From JBKCUI01 sp052161625 (GTDB taxonomy: Bacteria > Planctomycetota > Planctomycetia > Pirellulales > Pirellulaceae): DNA of 64,000 nt. The notes under the pieces are model-generated. The model worked only from the letters and a program-made list of their open reading frames with translations. It ran no database searches and was not told where the DNA came from. Below are positions 1-10,192 of the stretch, piece by piece (the first letter of the stretch is position 1; each line of letters starts with the position of its first letter). Made by a program: the position numbers and the translations under genes. Location: the NCBI GenBank assembly GCA_052161625.1, contig CP197412.1; one strand, given 5' to 3'.

Positions 1-1969
1 CCGCGGCATGTCGAAATGACTCGCGCGTCGCGAAATCCCCTCGCGACAATATGAGCCGCTCGACCTTATCTTCATTCGAGAAGGGGATAACGATATTCCC
101 ATCTTTGTCTGGGAAAAACTCGCGTTCTCCAAACCAAGCTGTCGCTGTAGGGGCATGTTTTCCGTCTTGATCGAAAACACGGACGATATGCCCCATGTCG
201 CTCGAGGAATGCAGTCCAACCAATCCACCTTTTTGAATCAAAGCTCGGCAGCGACGCCCCGATGCGAGCAGATCGACGGCCCAAATCCCCTCACCCTCAA
301 GCTCAGGAAGAAGAATATCCTCGCGGTGCAATCGGTCGCTTGGTTCGGTATAGTTCATGGATTTTTCAGCGTTCGGCGCTAATCCATCCAACTCGATTCC
401 TGCATGAATACCCTCCATCGTTCGGAGCAATATTTCTTTAGCATTTAGTTTGTAGATCTTTACGGTGACTTTGGGGGTGTTCTTGAACCAAACGCTGAGC
501 CGAACCTGATCTGGGCCTCGAAACACATTCGGATTGTTCTCTGCAAAATGAAGATCAATCCTGTTTTGAATATCTCTTTGTTGCGAAGGCGAAAACTTTG
601 CATAGTGAACCTTGCTATCACCTATACCAAACAAGATCGATGTGCGAGCTTGCGTTGTTTGGAGATAATCTCGATCCAACCATTTCGAGAACTTTTCGAG
701 CGGTTCTCCCTTTCGAAAGAAGTGTTGCAAGAAACGTTCGATGAGCGAGATATCCTCGCCGATAGGTGGAAGTAAGCAAGATTCGCGAAAGTCGACGTCG
801 AATCGAACGGGAAAGGTGTTCTGGTTTTCCTCGCGTAAGTCCAGACGGCAAATGGGCCTAGTATTCGGAATTGCTAAATAACTTAGGAAGCGATCCAGGT
901 CATAGTTTTCCGACTTTTCGTCCAAGAGCAATTGCTGATATAGGACACTGGCCTTGAGACTATTCTGAGAAGGAGGAAGATGGGAAACAAATTCCCAAAG
1001 CTCCCCGAGGTGTTTGCTCCGAACCTTTGGGTTGTCCAGGGATTCGTAGTCGATCGGACGGATGCAGCGAAGTCGTGCTTCTATAAATGCCGAGGACTCG
1101 TGCAACTTTGGAACAAGTTGCGAAAGAGCATCGAGTTGTTCGGCGCTCAGCAATCGATGGATGGACGCCCATCCAAAACCATTCGACTGGGGATGAGATA
1201 ATTCCTCCGCTAGGACTTCGACCAAACCTGGAATGTCGGTTCGTCGCAACGCACCGATCCAATCGACCTTGTCCATCCGCGATCGAAGCAAGCCCAATGA
1301 AAGGAGAGGGGTGGGATCCTCAATATGCGTATAACGGCTTTCTTCATAGAACCGCTTCAATCGATCAGCAAGCTGCAACTCACCTTCATTCACTTCGGTC
1401 GAGAGCTTTGCCGCTTCATCTTTCTGCGGGGCGGGATGGCTCAATTGCAAGCCATGATTTTGCTCAAGAAAGCGTTTGGTCGCATCCGGATTGCGGGAGT
1501 ACTCGAGCAAGTACTGTCGAAACTCCAGCTTGCTACGAAGAGGAGTCGAACCGAGCTTTTCTCCCCATTCGTTGAGGTAGGCACGACTCTCGTCGATTCG
1601 GCCCGTAGTTTGGAGGTGGAGACAATGAAAAAAGAAATAGTTTTCCGTGCCGGGTATTAGCTCGCTAAGCAGTTTGGCTCTGTCCTCTGACAAGGCAAAA
1701 CGCTCCCGAAACCTCTGCTCCGTCCGGTCGTCAGCTAGAGTCCTGACGGGAAACCAACCAAGCCCGAGGGCGAGCAAGCCCGCTGTCGACAGGAGGTGCC
1801 AAACTGGATTGCGTCGCAGGAGCATAGTCGCGAGCCTTTCGATTGCCTAGAAAACGGAGAAGGAAATTTGCGGCAGAGATGACCAGAAAGCATACTTCCC
1901 AGACGAAGCGGGGGCGGAACAGGTTCCCGAAAATCGGAAAGGGGGCAACCGTCTTTCCGATTTAGACAT
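1..1969 (-). CDS. Large exported alpha-2-macroglobulin-like protein, N-terminal part
   Basis: An open frame runs from an ATG at 1969 to the left edge, so 656 residues are visible and the C-terminus lies outside the window. Residues 57-73 form one hydrophobic stretch (LLSTAGLLALGLGWF) followed by an alanine-rich cleavage-like site (RTLADD); this fits a signal peptide with the long n-region common in planctomycetes. The middle is alpha-helical and charged. The last ~150 residues are beta-rich, with FRGPDQVRLSVWFKN and VRVFDQDGKHAPTATAWFGE, resembling the early macroglobulin (MG) domains of very large planctomycete alpha-2-macroglobulin-family proteins. No thioester motif is visible because that part is missing. 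It is divergent from the kinase at 2123. The family call rests on resemblance only; the reading frame itself is firm. Confidence 0.6.
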
Positions 1970-2122
1970 TGCTCAGGAACGATGGCGGTAGGCGCGAACT
2001 GGGATCCAGCAAGTTTTTAACTGGGCATGCAGCAGGGAATTGGAACATTTATTTCACCCAAGTGATTGGAGAAGTACAATGAAAGCCACTCCCCTTTTTG
2101 TACTTATCAGGGCCCTCGTTTC

Positions 2123-4438
2123 ATGGTTTCTTGGTTAACGGGTTACTTCAAGCACTCGAATCAGCAGGATAAGAGCCTTCGTGGCAACCTGACTTTTGGC
2201 CAGACAACGTTTTCAAAGACTTTTCGTTCAACGGGCCAATTCTTCCGCCAGCAGGTATGGGTTTGGCCCCTTGTTGCCTTCGTCATCCTGGCAACCCTCG
2301 GGTACTTTGTGAACGGTTCGATCAAGCATTCCATCGAGTCGAGTCTTCAGTCCGAGCTGTCCACGCTGCTTCATGTCGAGCGATCGATGGTGGAAAAGTG
2401 GTTGCAACATCAAGAATCCAACGCGATCGCCCTGGCGAGTCTTCCGGACGTGAGGGCTGCCGTGCTCAAGATCTTGGATTACCAAGAATCGATGTCGGCA
2501 GGCAAAGGGCTTGGTACAGGTGAAAAACCGCTGTCGGAGGAAATAGAAGAGTGGCGTGGAAAGCTGAAACAGTTCTTGCTGCCCGGAATGTCGGCCCATC
2601 ATTTCATCGGGTACATCGTTGTGGATCGAGAGCAACGTGTGATCGCCGCACAGACGAAAGAAATCGTCGGGCAGGTTGTCCCACAATACTCCTCGTTCTT
2701 AAACACCGTCATGGAAGGGGAAACGACGGTAAGTGCCCCATTTCCGAGCGCGATGCTCTTGCGAGATCCGAATGGGACGATGCGAGCCGAGGTGCCTACC
2801 ATGTTCGCGTTGTCGCCGGTCCGAAACGAAGACTTTCAAACGGTTGCATGCATCGGGTTCCGTATCCGGCCCGAGCGGGAGTTTACTGAGATTCTGCAAC
2901 TCGGGCAGATGGGAGATTCAGGGGAAACCTATGCTGTCGACAAGAACGGGTTGATGGTATCGAACAGTCGTTTCGACGAACAACTGATATTGTCGGGCTT
3001 GATTCCGGATCGTGTGGGAGCTGCATCCATTTTAAGTGTTCAAGCTAGGGACCCAGGTGGGAGTCTACTCGATGGATACCGTCCCAAAGTCAGGCGAGGC
3101 GATTTACCGTTCACTTTCGCATGTGCCTCCGCGCTAGAGGGAAAAACAGGTGTCAGCCTCGACGGGCATCGCAACTATCGGGGTGTTCCCGCTATATCGG
3201 CGTGGACATGGTTACCCAAATATGAAATGGGAATCATCACCGAAATTGATGCGAAGGAAGCCTTTCAACCGCTCAGCATTTTGCGTTGGACGTTTTTTTC
3301 CTTGTTCTTTCTTCTGATTCTTACGGCGGTCGCCATCTTTGTCTTTACCTTGGTCGTCGCCAGAATGCAGCAGGAGGCCAGGGAAGCTGCGATCGAAGCG
3401 AAGGAGTTGGGGCAGTACCGTTTAGAGACCCTCTTAGGCACGGGGGCGATGGGAGTGGTATACAAGGGGCATCATTCGATGATGCGACGCCCCACTGCGA
3501 TCAAGCTATTGAAGTCGGAAAATGTGAGCCCCGCTGCGATCGAACGATTTGAGCACGAAGTCCAGATTACCTGCCAATTAAACAATCCTCACACCATCGC
3601 TATTTATGACTATGGGCGAACACCCGAAGGTGTCTTTTATTATGCGATGGAGTACCTCGATGGCATCAATCTCCAGTCGCTTGTCGATCGCTATGGGCCT
3701 CAGCCTGCGGGCCGAGTCGTCGAAATCCTGAAGCAGATTTGCAGCTCCCTTTATGAAGCTCATTCCTTGGGGCTTGTTCACCGTGACATTAAACCAGCGA
3801 ACATCATGCTGAACCGAAGAGGTGGTGAATGCGACGTGGTGAAGGTGCTTGATTTCGGTTTGGTCAGGTCACTCGAAGAGGATTCGCACGGCGAATCGAG
3901 CAAGACGATGACGGGTACTCCGATGTACATGTCTCCCGAAGCGATCCAGAACCCCAAATCAATCGATGTACGTAGCGACATCTATTCGCTCGGCGCGGTG
4001 GGGTATTTTTTGCTGACCGGTCACTCTCTCTTTCAGGCCACCTCGCTGGGAGAGCTTTTTCAGCATCATATTGATTCGGTTCCGCTCCCTCCGTCACAGC
4101 GAAGCGGTGTTTCCGTCGATCCCCAATTGGAGGGGGCTATCATGGCTTGCCTCGAGAAGAGTCGAGCCAATCGGCCTCAAACTGCCAAAGATTTGGCGAT
4201 CAAGTTGGAGTTGGTGGCGACGAACGACGATTGGTGTCGGGAGAAGGCGGAGGCATGGTGGTTGCAGCATGAGCGCGAGAGCCGTCACGACCGCGATGTG
4301 CCGCAGGGCGACGACCCGCAAAGAACCCCAGGAACTAGTTCGAACAACAAGACCGTCGCGAACGGAAAGACGGAAGGCCCCAGTGCGAAAACGGTCTCAG
4401 GATTTGAAACGACGATGGTCCATGGCCAGCGCGAGTGA
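2123..4438 (+). CDS. Membrane Ser/Thr protein kinase with extracytoplasmic Cache sensor
   Basis: The ATG at 2123 gives 771 residues; an in-frame TTG at 2066 would add 19. There is a membrane helix at about 46-64, a roughly 320-residue extracytoplasmic region of dCache type (helical stalk, then the sensor fold with GDSGETYAVDKNGLMVSNS), and a second membrane helix at about 387-412. A complete cytoplasmic PknB-type kinase domain follows at ~432-696: glycine loop LLGTGAMGVVYKG, lysine in TAIKLL, catalytic HRDIKPANIM, DFG in VLDFGL, and the GTPMYMSPEA activation segment. The tail is a charged low-complexity segment. The topology suggests direct sensing of an external ligand that controls phosphorylation inside. 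All catalytic residues are present. No obvious partner gene lies next to it. Confidence 0.9.
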   Translation: MVSWLTGYFKHSNQQDKSLRGNLTFGQTTFSKTFRSTGQFFRQQVWVWPLVAFVILATLGYFVNGSIKHSIESSLQSELSTLLHVERSMVEKWLQHQESNAIALASLPDVRAAVLKILDYQESMSAGKGLGTGEKPLSEEIEEWRGKLKQFLLPGMSAHHFIGYIVVDREQRVIAAQTKEIVGQVVPQYSSFLNTVMEGETTVSAPFPSAMLLRDPNGTMRAEVPTMFALSPVRNEDFQTVACIGFRIRPEREFTEILQLGQMGDSGETYAVDKNGLMVSNSRFDEQLILSGLIPDRVGAASILSVQARDPGGSLLDGYRPKVRRGDLPFTFACASALEGKTGVSLDGHRNYRGVPAISAWTWLPKYEMGIITEIDAKEAFQPLSILRWTFFSLFFLLILTAVAIFVFTLVVARMQQEAREAAIEAKELGQYRLETLLGTGAMGVVYKGHHSMMRRPTAIKLLKSENVSPAAIERFEHEVQITCQLNNPHTIAIYDYGRTPEGVFYYAMEYLDGINLQSLVDRYGPQPAGRVVEILKQICSSLYEAHSLGLVHRDIKPANIMLNRRGGECDVVKVLDFGLVRSLEEDSHGESSKTMTGTPMYMSPEAIQNPKSIDVRSDIYSLGAVGYFLLTGHSLFQATSLGELFQHHIDSVPLPPSQRSGVSVDPQLEGAIMACLEKSRANRPQTAKDLAIKLELVATNDDWCREKAEAWWLQHERESRHDRDVPQGDDPQRTPGTSSNNKTVANGKTEGPSAKTVSGFETTMVHGQRE

Positions 4439-4508
4439 CATGGTATTGGAGTGAAATGGTATTGGAGTGGCAGAGGGGAGGGGTTTTACGAGATGAGCCC
4501 TGCGCAAA

Positions 4509-5321
4509 TTATTGGTTCACGGGTTCGGAAAAGGTTGGGTGAGCGATGGCATCCCATTGGTCGCCAGAATAGATCGATCGACCACCATCTACCGGGAGAG
4601 CGACGCCCGTGATAAAGGGTTGTCGCGCCAGGAAGAGTGCGGCGTTTGCGACATCATCTGGTGTGCCGTGCCGTTTTAGCAAACTTTGTTGGCGAATACT
4701 TTCTGCGGCGTCGGCAGAGATGCTCGAGTCTAGCATGACTGGCCCAGGCAGGATGGCGTTGACGCGAATGTTGGGATTGCGAGTCGCGAGTTCGACTGCG
4801 AGGGACCGCGTTATGGTTTCGATGCTCCCTTTGCCAACAAAATACGGTGCGAAATGACGGTAGGGGCGATGGACCGCCCAATCTCCGATTAACAGAATCG
4901 CACCTCCCGTCGATTGCGTTACCATCTGCAATCCAGCGGCCCGTGAGCAAAGGAAAGTTCCCAACGTATTGACTTCGAATTGCTGACGAATCTCCCGTTC
5001 GGAGATCTCCTCGAACGGTGTCCAATCCCAGATCGCTGCCGAATTCACGAGCACGTCGATTCGCCCGAAGCTTTCGACAATTTGCCGAACGGCTCGCGTT
5101 GCAAAGTCGGGATCGTTCACTGACCCCTGCACCACTCGCGTCTCGGTTCCTCGCGACTGCAGCTCTTTTGCAAACTCGTTAGCAGTCTCTATCGAGTGAT
5201 TGGCATGGAGAACGATCCGGTAGCCGGCGAGGGCGAATGCGTTCGCGATCGATTGACCAACACGCTTCGCTCCGCTGCCTGTTACCCAAGCGACCGGCTT
5301 CACCGCGTCGGTGTTGGGCAC
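4509..5321 (-). CDS. SDR-family NAD(P)-dependent oxidoreductase
   Basis: Classical short-chain dehydrogenase/reductase of about 270 residues when read from the GTG at 5321, which follows a G-rich stretch; the frame is open further upstream, but that part overlaps the promoter of the divergent gene and does not look like SDR sequence. The nucleotide-binding loop is VTGSGAKRVGQ, a form also seen in pteridine-reductase-like SDRs. The NAG-type motif appears as VLVNSAAIWDW. The catalytic Tyr and Lys lie in YFVGKGS, and VNAILPGPV and the C-terminal TGVALPVDGG complete the family pattern. The substrate cannot be told from sequence. It is divergently arranged with the transaldolase, 76 bp apart. Confidence 0.88.
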   Translation of the reverse strand: MPNTDAVKPVAWVTGSGAKRVGQSIANAFALAGYRIVLHANHSIETANEFAKELQSRGTETRVVQGSVNDPDFATRAVRQIVESFGRIDVLVNSAAIWDWTPFEEISEREIRQQFEVNTLGTFLCSRAAGLQMVTQSTGGAILLIGDWAVHRPYRHFAPYFVGKGSIETITRSLAVELATRNPNIRVNAILPGPVMLDSSISADAAESIRQQSLLKRHGTPDDVANAALFLARQPFITGVALPVDGGRSIYSGDQWDAIAHPTFSEPVNQ

Positions 5322-5397
5322 CCCACCCCCCGAGTCATTTCGTTTCAAGGTATACTCCGAGTGTATTTTCGCGTTCACGCAAATAGGAAATCTGACT

Positions 5398-6447
5398 ATG
5401 ACCAATGCACCGATCGCATCGTTGATCGCTAGTGGGACCAAGCTCTATCTGGATTCGATCGACCCAACTCTCGTCGAGCAAAACATCGCGTGGGGAGCAG
5501 TTGGCGCGACCAGCAATCCGATTATCGTTTCAGGGTTAGTTCGTACAGGACGATTCGACGACTTGATCCGATCTTTTATAGCAGAAGGACAAGATGATGA
5601 GACAATCTGCTGGCGGGTGACCGATCGATTGGTTCGCGATGCCCAGGAAGCCTTCCATCCTGTTTGGAAAAAGACGGATGGCAACGCCGGCTGGGTAAGT
5701 TTTGAACTGGACCCTCTGTTGGAAGACCCCGAATTGGGACTGCCGCACGATACGCGGGTTTCGCAGTACATCGAACTTGGAAAGAAGTGGTCTCAAGGGC
5801 ACGACAATCGCATGATCAAAGTGCCTGCAACTCCCGCGGGGATCGACGCATTGGAAGAGTTGGCCGCACACGGCGTAACGCTGAATGTCACCTTGATCTT
5901 TACTCGCCGGCAGTATGAGCTGGCTAGGGACGCTGTCTGGCGCGGAGCGAAGAGACGCTCCAACCTGAATTCCTTCAAGAGCGTTTACAGCATCTTTGTT
6001 TCTCGAATCGATCAATACACGTTGGATCGATGCGGTCAGCTTTCCGCTGCAGCTCAAGGGGAGTATGGGATATTGAACGCCAAGCGAATCTGGCAACACA
6101 ACCAGTCATTTTGGAGTCAACATGCGACGCCTTTGGAACAGGAGATCATTTTCGCGAGCACCGGAACGAAGAACCCGTCGGATGTCCCATGGAAATATGT
6201 CTCCGCGCTAGCGGGCTCCGACATCCAGACCAATCCGCCAGAGACCAATAACGCCGTAGCAGCAAGCCAAGAGCGATTTGTCTCTCGGGTCGCAGAGTTG
6301 ATCGCTCCCGCGATTCAAAGCGAGCTCGATGCTGCCGTGGATGTGGAGGATTTGGAGCAGACGCTTATGGAGCAAGGCATCGCAAAGTTTGTCGCACCCC
6401 AGAAGCAACTCTTGGCAACCATCGCAGAGAAGCGAAAGGCACTTTAA
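5398..6447 (+). CDS. tal: Transaldolase-family protein
   Basis: A 349-residue protein starting at the ATG at 5398, with an AGGAAA ribosome site about 10 bases upstream. N-terminal SGTKLYLDSIDP matches the first strand of the transaldolase barrel. KVPATPAGIDALEELA carries the Schiff-base lysine strand, LNVTLIFTRRQYE the next strand, and FASTGTKNPSD the late conserved segment. This is the pattern of the transaldolase family of the non-oxidative pentose phosphate pathway, which moves a dihydroxyacetone unit between sugar phosphates. The 45 residues after KKTDGNAGWVSFELDP are longer than in small TalC enzymes, so it belongs to a longer TalB-like class. It is probably cytoplasmic and monocistronic. 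Confidence 0.88.
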   Translation: MTNAPIASLIASGTKLYLDSIDPTLVEQNIAWGAVGATSNPIIVSGLVRTGRFDDLIRSFIAEGQDDETICWRVTDRLVRDAQEAFHPVWKKTDGNAGWVSFELDPLLEDPELGLPHDTRVSQYIELGKKWSQGHDNRMIKVPATPAGIDALEELAAHGVTLNVTLIFTRRQYELARDAVWRGAKRRSNLNSFKSVYSIFVSRIDQYTLDRCGQLSAAAQGEYGILNAKRIWQHNQSFWSQHATPLEQEIIFASTGTKNPSDVPWKYVSALAGSDIQTNPPETNNAVAASQERFVSRVAELIAPAIQSELDAAVDVEDLEQTLMEQGIAKFVAPQKQLLATIAEKRKAL

Positions 6448-6520
6448 CGGGCAAGGGGCTGCGAGGCGACAGTCCCTGCGAAGCGTCCAGTGTGGAGAAT
6501 GTCCGTTGTGCAAATGAAAA

Positions 6521-6546
6521 CACAACTGTCGAGAACGACAGTTGTG
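6521..6546 (-). terminator. Terminator hairpin of clpC
   Basis: A perfect 11 bp stem (CACAACTGTCG / CGACAGTTGTG) with an AGAA loop. Read on the minus strand it is followed by TTTTCATTTG, so it suits the 3' end of clpC; on the plus strand it lies 74 bp after the transaldolase but has no clear T run. Confidence 0.75.
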
Positions 6547-6622
6547 CGGTGTTTGGAGCCCAGAACAACCTGCTTGGCTGCTCTGGGGAGACACGATTAG
6601 GCCGCTTAAGGATCGAGCAGCC

Positions 6623-9154
6623 TTAGGTTGCTGCAGTCGCGGCTTCGGAAGTGGGAGCCTCTCGACTCTCGCTCTTGAACTCAAGCCGGGTGACTTTGCC
6701 GTCAGCATCCTTGAACGCTTCCACGATGATCGTGTTTTTGCCTTCAAAAGTACCGCGGAGAAGTTCTTCCGACAGTGGATCTTCCACACGTTGTTCGATC
6801 GCTCGGCGAAGTGGACGAGCACCGTAATCAAGGTTCGAGCCTTGCTTGATAATAAATTCTTTCGCTTCATCGGTAAGGATGAGGTCGAATCCACGATCAC
6901 GCAATCGTTCCTTGACCTTCGACATTTCGAAATCGATCACCTTCTTCAAGTCCTCTTTGTTGAGGTGCCGGAAGATGATGACGTCATCGAGACGGTTGAG
7001 GAACTCTGGACGGAAGACTCGTTCGATTTGGTCCATCACGCGAGCCTTCATGCTGTCGTACGACGCATCATTATCCGGCTTTTGGAAACCGAAAGCCGAT
7101 TCGTTCTTGATCGCCTCCGCACCCGCATTGGTGGTCAAGATGAGGATCGTGTTTCGGAAGTCGACGTTCCGACCAAAGCTGTCGGTTAGGCGACCTTCTT
7201 CCATCACTTGCAACATCATATTGAACACATCGGGGTGAGCTTTCTCAATTTCATCGAGAAGCACGACCGCGTAGGGGCGGCGGCGAATCTTTTCGGTAAG
7301 CTGGCCACCTTCCTCGTATCCGACATAACCTGGAGGTGCACCGATGAGTCGGCTGACGTTGTGCTTCTCCATGTACTCGCTCATGTCGATATGGATAAGC
7401 GCATCGGAGTCTCCGAAGAGGGATTCCGCGAGGGCTTTCGCCAGCAGCGTTTTACCAACCCCGGTTGGACCCGCAAAGATAAAGCAACCGGTGGGACGCT
7501 TCGGATCCTTGAGGCCGGAGCGACTGCGTCGGACGGCTTTTGCCACCGCACTGACCGCTTGATCTTGGCTAACAACGCGTTTGTGAAGCTCTTCTTCCAT
7601 GTTCATCAACCGGAGGGAGTCCTCGGTGGTGAGACGTGTAAGAGGTATACCGGTCATCTTCGAAACGACTTCCGCAACGACTTCCTCGTCGACTACTCCA
7701 TCGGTTTCTCGGCTCTTTTCGCGCCAATCGCGGGTGATCTGCTCTTTCTTGCGTCGCAGCTTATCGGCTTGATCGCGAAGGCTGGCAGCCTTTTCAAAGT
7801 CTTGATTGGCGACCGCATCTTCCTTCTCTTTGTTCAGACGTTCGACTTCATCGTCGATGTCCTTCAGATCGGGTGGTTTGCTCATCGTTCGGAGCCGGAC
7901 ACGCGCGCCAGCTTCGTCGATGACATCGATCGCTTTATCTGGCAAGCATCGTGCAGTGATGTAGCGCTCGCTCATTTCGACGGCAGCAGCGATCGCGTCG
8001 TCGGTAATCTGAACGCGGTGATGCTCCTCGTATCGCTCCTTCAGGCCTTTCAAGATTTGGATCGTTTCCTGGGTCCCGGTCGGTTCGACCATGATTTCCT
8101 GGAATCGTCGCGCGAGGGCATTGTCCTTTTCGATGTATTTTCGGTATTCATCGAGCGTGGTAGCGCCGATGCACTGGATTTCGCCACGGGCGAGGGCAGG
8201 TTTCAAAACGTTCGCTGCATCGATCGCACCTTCGGCTCCACCGGCACCGACCAAGGTGTGGAGTTCGTCGATGAACAGGATGGTGTTTTTCGCGCGGCGA
8301 ACTTCATTCATGACCGCTTTGATGCGTTCTTCGAACTGTCCTCGGTATTTCGTTCCGGCGACCATCATGGCCAAATCGAGCACGACGATCCGCTTTTCAG
8401 CCAAGATCTCGGGGACTTCGCCATTGACGACGCGCTGTGCAAAGCCTTCGACAATGGCTGTTTTCCCAACACCCGCTTCGCCGAGTAGGACTGGGTTGTT
8501 TTTGGTGCGTCGGCAAAGGACTTGGGTGGCTCGTTCGATCTCTCGTTCGCGACCGATGACCGGATCGAGTTTGCCTTGGCGGGCGAGCTCGGTGAGGTCG
8601 CGACCAAAGCTATCGAGAGCGGGTGTCTTGCTCTTCCCGCCTTTAGACGATGCGCCCGGTTCGGAGGGGTTGTTCCCTTCGCGTCCACCGCGCTCGCCTA
8701 CTTCGGCACTCTCCATGCCGTGGCCGAGGAGATTGAGGACCTCTTCTCGGACGTCGTCCAATTTCATCCCCAGGTTCATGAGGACTTGCGCTGCGACACC
8801 TTCTTGTTCTCGCAACAGACCCAGGAGGATGTGTTCAGTACCGACGTAGTTATGGTTGAGGTTGCGGGCCTCTTCCATGGAATACTCGATAACCTTCTTC
8901 GCACGGGGGGTTTGAGGAAGCTTTCCAATGGTGACCATCTCAGGGCCGCTTTGGACGAGCTTCTCGACTTCGAGACGAATCTTGCGAAGGTCGACATCTA
9001 GGTTTTTGAGAACGTTCGCTGCGACCCCGCTACCTTCCTTTACCAAACCCAAAAGGATGTGTTCGGTCCCGATGTACTCGTGGTTGAATCGTTGTGCCTC
9101 TTGGTTGGCAAGCTGCATCACTTTGCGAGCGCGGTCAGTAAATCTTTCGTACAT
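6623..9154 (-). CDS. clpC: ATP-dependent Clp protease ATP-binding subunit ClpC
   Basis: 843 residues starting at MYERFTDRARKVM, with an AGG site 10 bases ahead of the ATG. Two Clp-N repeats occupy residues 1-145. The first AAA+ domain has Walker A GEAGVGKT and Walker B TILFIDELHT, and a UVR coiled-coil segment sits in the middle (EDAVANQDFEKAASLRDQA). The second AAA+ domain has Walker A GPTGVGKT and the D2-small domain. The UVR segment and length separate ClpC from ClpA and ClpB. It unfolds substrates and feeds them to ClpP, and it usually acts with adaptor proteins. The tail is unusually acidic and Ala/Thr-rich (EAPTSEAATAAT). Confidence 0.97.
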   Translation of the reverse strand: MYERFTDRARKVMQLANQEAQRFNHEYIGTEHILLGLVKEGSGVAANVLKNLDVDLRKIRLEVEKLVQSGPEMVTIGKLPQTPRAKKVIEYSMEEARNLNHNYVGTEHILLGLLREQEGVAAQVLMNLGMKLDDVREEVLNLLGHGMESAEVGERGGREGNNPSEPGASSKGGKSKTPALDSFGRDLTELARQGKLDPVIGREREIERATQVLCRRTKNNPVLLGEAGVGKTAIVEGFAQRVVNGEVPEILAEKRIVVLDLAMMVAGTKYRGQFEERIKAVMNEVRRAKNTILFIDELHTLVGAGGAEGAIDAANVLKPALARGEIQCIGATTLDEYRKYIEKDNALARRFQEIMVEPTGTQETIQILKGLKERYEEHHRVQITDDAIAAAVEMSERYITARCLPDKAIDVIDEAGARVRLRTMSKPPDLKDIDDEVERLNKEKEDAVANQDFEKAASLRDQADKLRRKKEQITRDWREKSRETDGVVDEEVVAEVVSKMTGIPLTRLTTEDSLRLMNMEEELHKRVVSQDQAVSAVAKAVRRSRSGLKDPKRPTGCFIFAGPTGVGKTLLAKALAESLFGDSDALIHIDMSEYMEKHNVSRLIGAPPGYVGYEEGGQLTEKIRRRPYAVVLLDEIEKAHPDVFNMMLQVMEEGRLTDSFGRNVDFRNTILILTTNAGAEAIKNESAFGFQKPDNDASYDSMKARVMDQIERVFRPEFLNRLDDVIIFRHLNKEDLKKVIDFEMSKVKERLRDRGFDLILTDEAKEFIIKQGSNLDYGARPLRRAIEQRVEDPLSEELLRGTFEGKNTIIVEAFKDADGKVTRLEFKSESREAPTSEAATAAT

Positions 9155-9634
9155 ATCAAAACCTTTCGTAGGTTGCCCAAGCCTCCGCGCTGGCGAGCAT
9201 CGGAGCCTGGCCTAGGGGTGATTCGTTGTCTCTATTGTTGCCATCGAATAGACTCTGTCCATGCGTCAAGGGCTGACTGCAAGGGGCTATCTACTATCGT
9301 TCCGTACTACCTAGCGATCGAGCGAGACCGGCCTGCAACGTGCAACCGACGTTTGCAATCGTGTTTCGCCATGAGGCGACTACACAATGCAAACGCCGTT
9401 CCATCCATTCTGGCAGTCGTCGCGTCGATCGCGCGTCATCTGGTCGCGTCGCACCTCCGAGCCAAGCGCGCAAGCTTGCCTCACGATCTGACGCTATCCA
9501 CCCCGTCCTCCATTGTGAAAAATCAGAAGCAGTCCTTTATCGGTTCGATTCGTCCGCATTTTCCGAAAAAGCGGAAGTTTCTCGCAATGCGTAGAGAAGA
9601 GCGAACCCGCATGGTAGCGATCGTAACTCTTTTG
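9155..9634. other. Gene-free stretch upstream of clpC
   Basis: About 480 bp between clpC (5' end) and the membrane TPR protein. It should hold the clpC promoter. I saw no CIRCE-type inverted repeat (TTAGCACTC spacing) and no convincing ORF. Confidence 0.6.
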
Positions 9635-10192
9635 TCAGGGAGTGGGAGGGGGGAGAGGCTTCGATTGTCGTTTCCCACGCAGACACCGCTCCTTTTCAGT
9701 CGCGATCTCCTGGGACCAATGGGCTGCTAAATCCCTTCGTTGCAGCTGTTGAATTGCTTCGAGCGCCGCGTCCCATCGCCCTGTTCGTCGGTACACGGAG
9801 ACCAACAGTAGAGAGGACTCGATGTCGGAGGGATGTTTCGCCAAATTTTCCAAAAGGTACTTCTCGGACTCGAAGTAGGAAGCTTGGAGATAGGCGGATT
9901 GGGCGAGGATGAGGTTTTGGTCGCGATGCTTTCGAGTGTCTTGCTCAGGCAGTTCCCCGAGCCAGGCGTTCTTCAGCGCCGAGCGGATGACCAAGCATGC
10001 GATGGCCAACCAGAGGGTCCTAACGACCCAAACAGGGAGCCACTCCGGCCAAACGAAGGATGCGATCAAGAGAAAGCAGACAAACCAGGCAAACGCGATC
10101 GCGGTGACCAAGGCGGACGATTCGGAACGGTTCCAGGTGCGGAATGCACCGGGCCAGGTGATCGATAGGGTTCGGATGGCAAACGGGAACAT
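9635..10192 (-). CDS. Membrane protein with TPR-like tail
   Basis: A 185-residue protein. Two hydrophobic helices lie near residues 28-68 (ALVTAIAFAWFVCFLLIASF and VVRTLWLAIACLVIRSAL), followed by a soluble helical region that reads like two or three TPR units (AQSAYLQASYFESEKYLLENL, then PSDIESSLLLVSVYRRTGRWD). The C-terminus is basic and proline-rich. Such proteins occur as conserved hypotheticals in planctomycetes. The function is unknown; the TPR part implies a protein partner. The long spacing on both sides suggests it is transcribed alone. Confidence 0.65.
   Translation of the reverse strand: MFPFAIRTLSITWPGAFRTWNRSESSALVTAIAFAWFVCFLLIASFVWPEWLPVWVVRTLWLAIACLVIRSALKNAWLGELPEQDTRKHRDQNLILAQSAYLQASYFESEKYLLENLAKHPSDIESSLLLVSVYRRTGRWDAALEAIQQLQRRDLAAHWSQEIATEKERCLRGKRQSKPLPPPTP

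Noticed and set aside
7208..8488. 426-codon frame antisense to clpC
   Set aside because: Mirror of a conserved gene on the other strand; no family resemblance.
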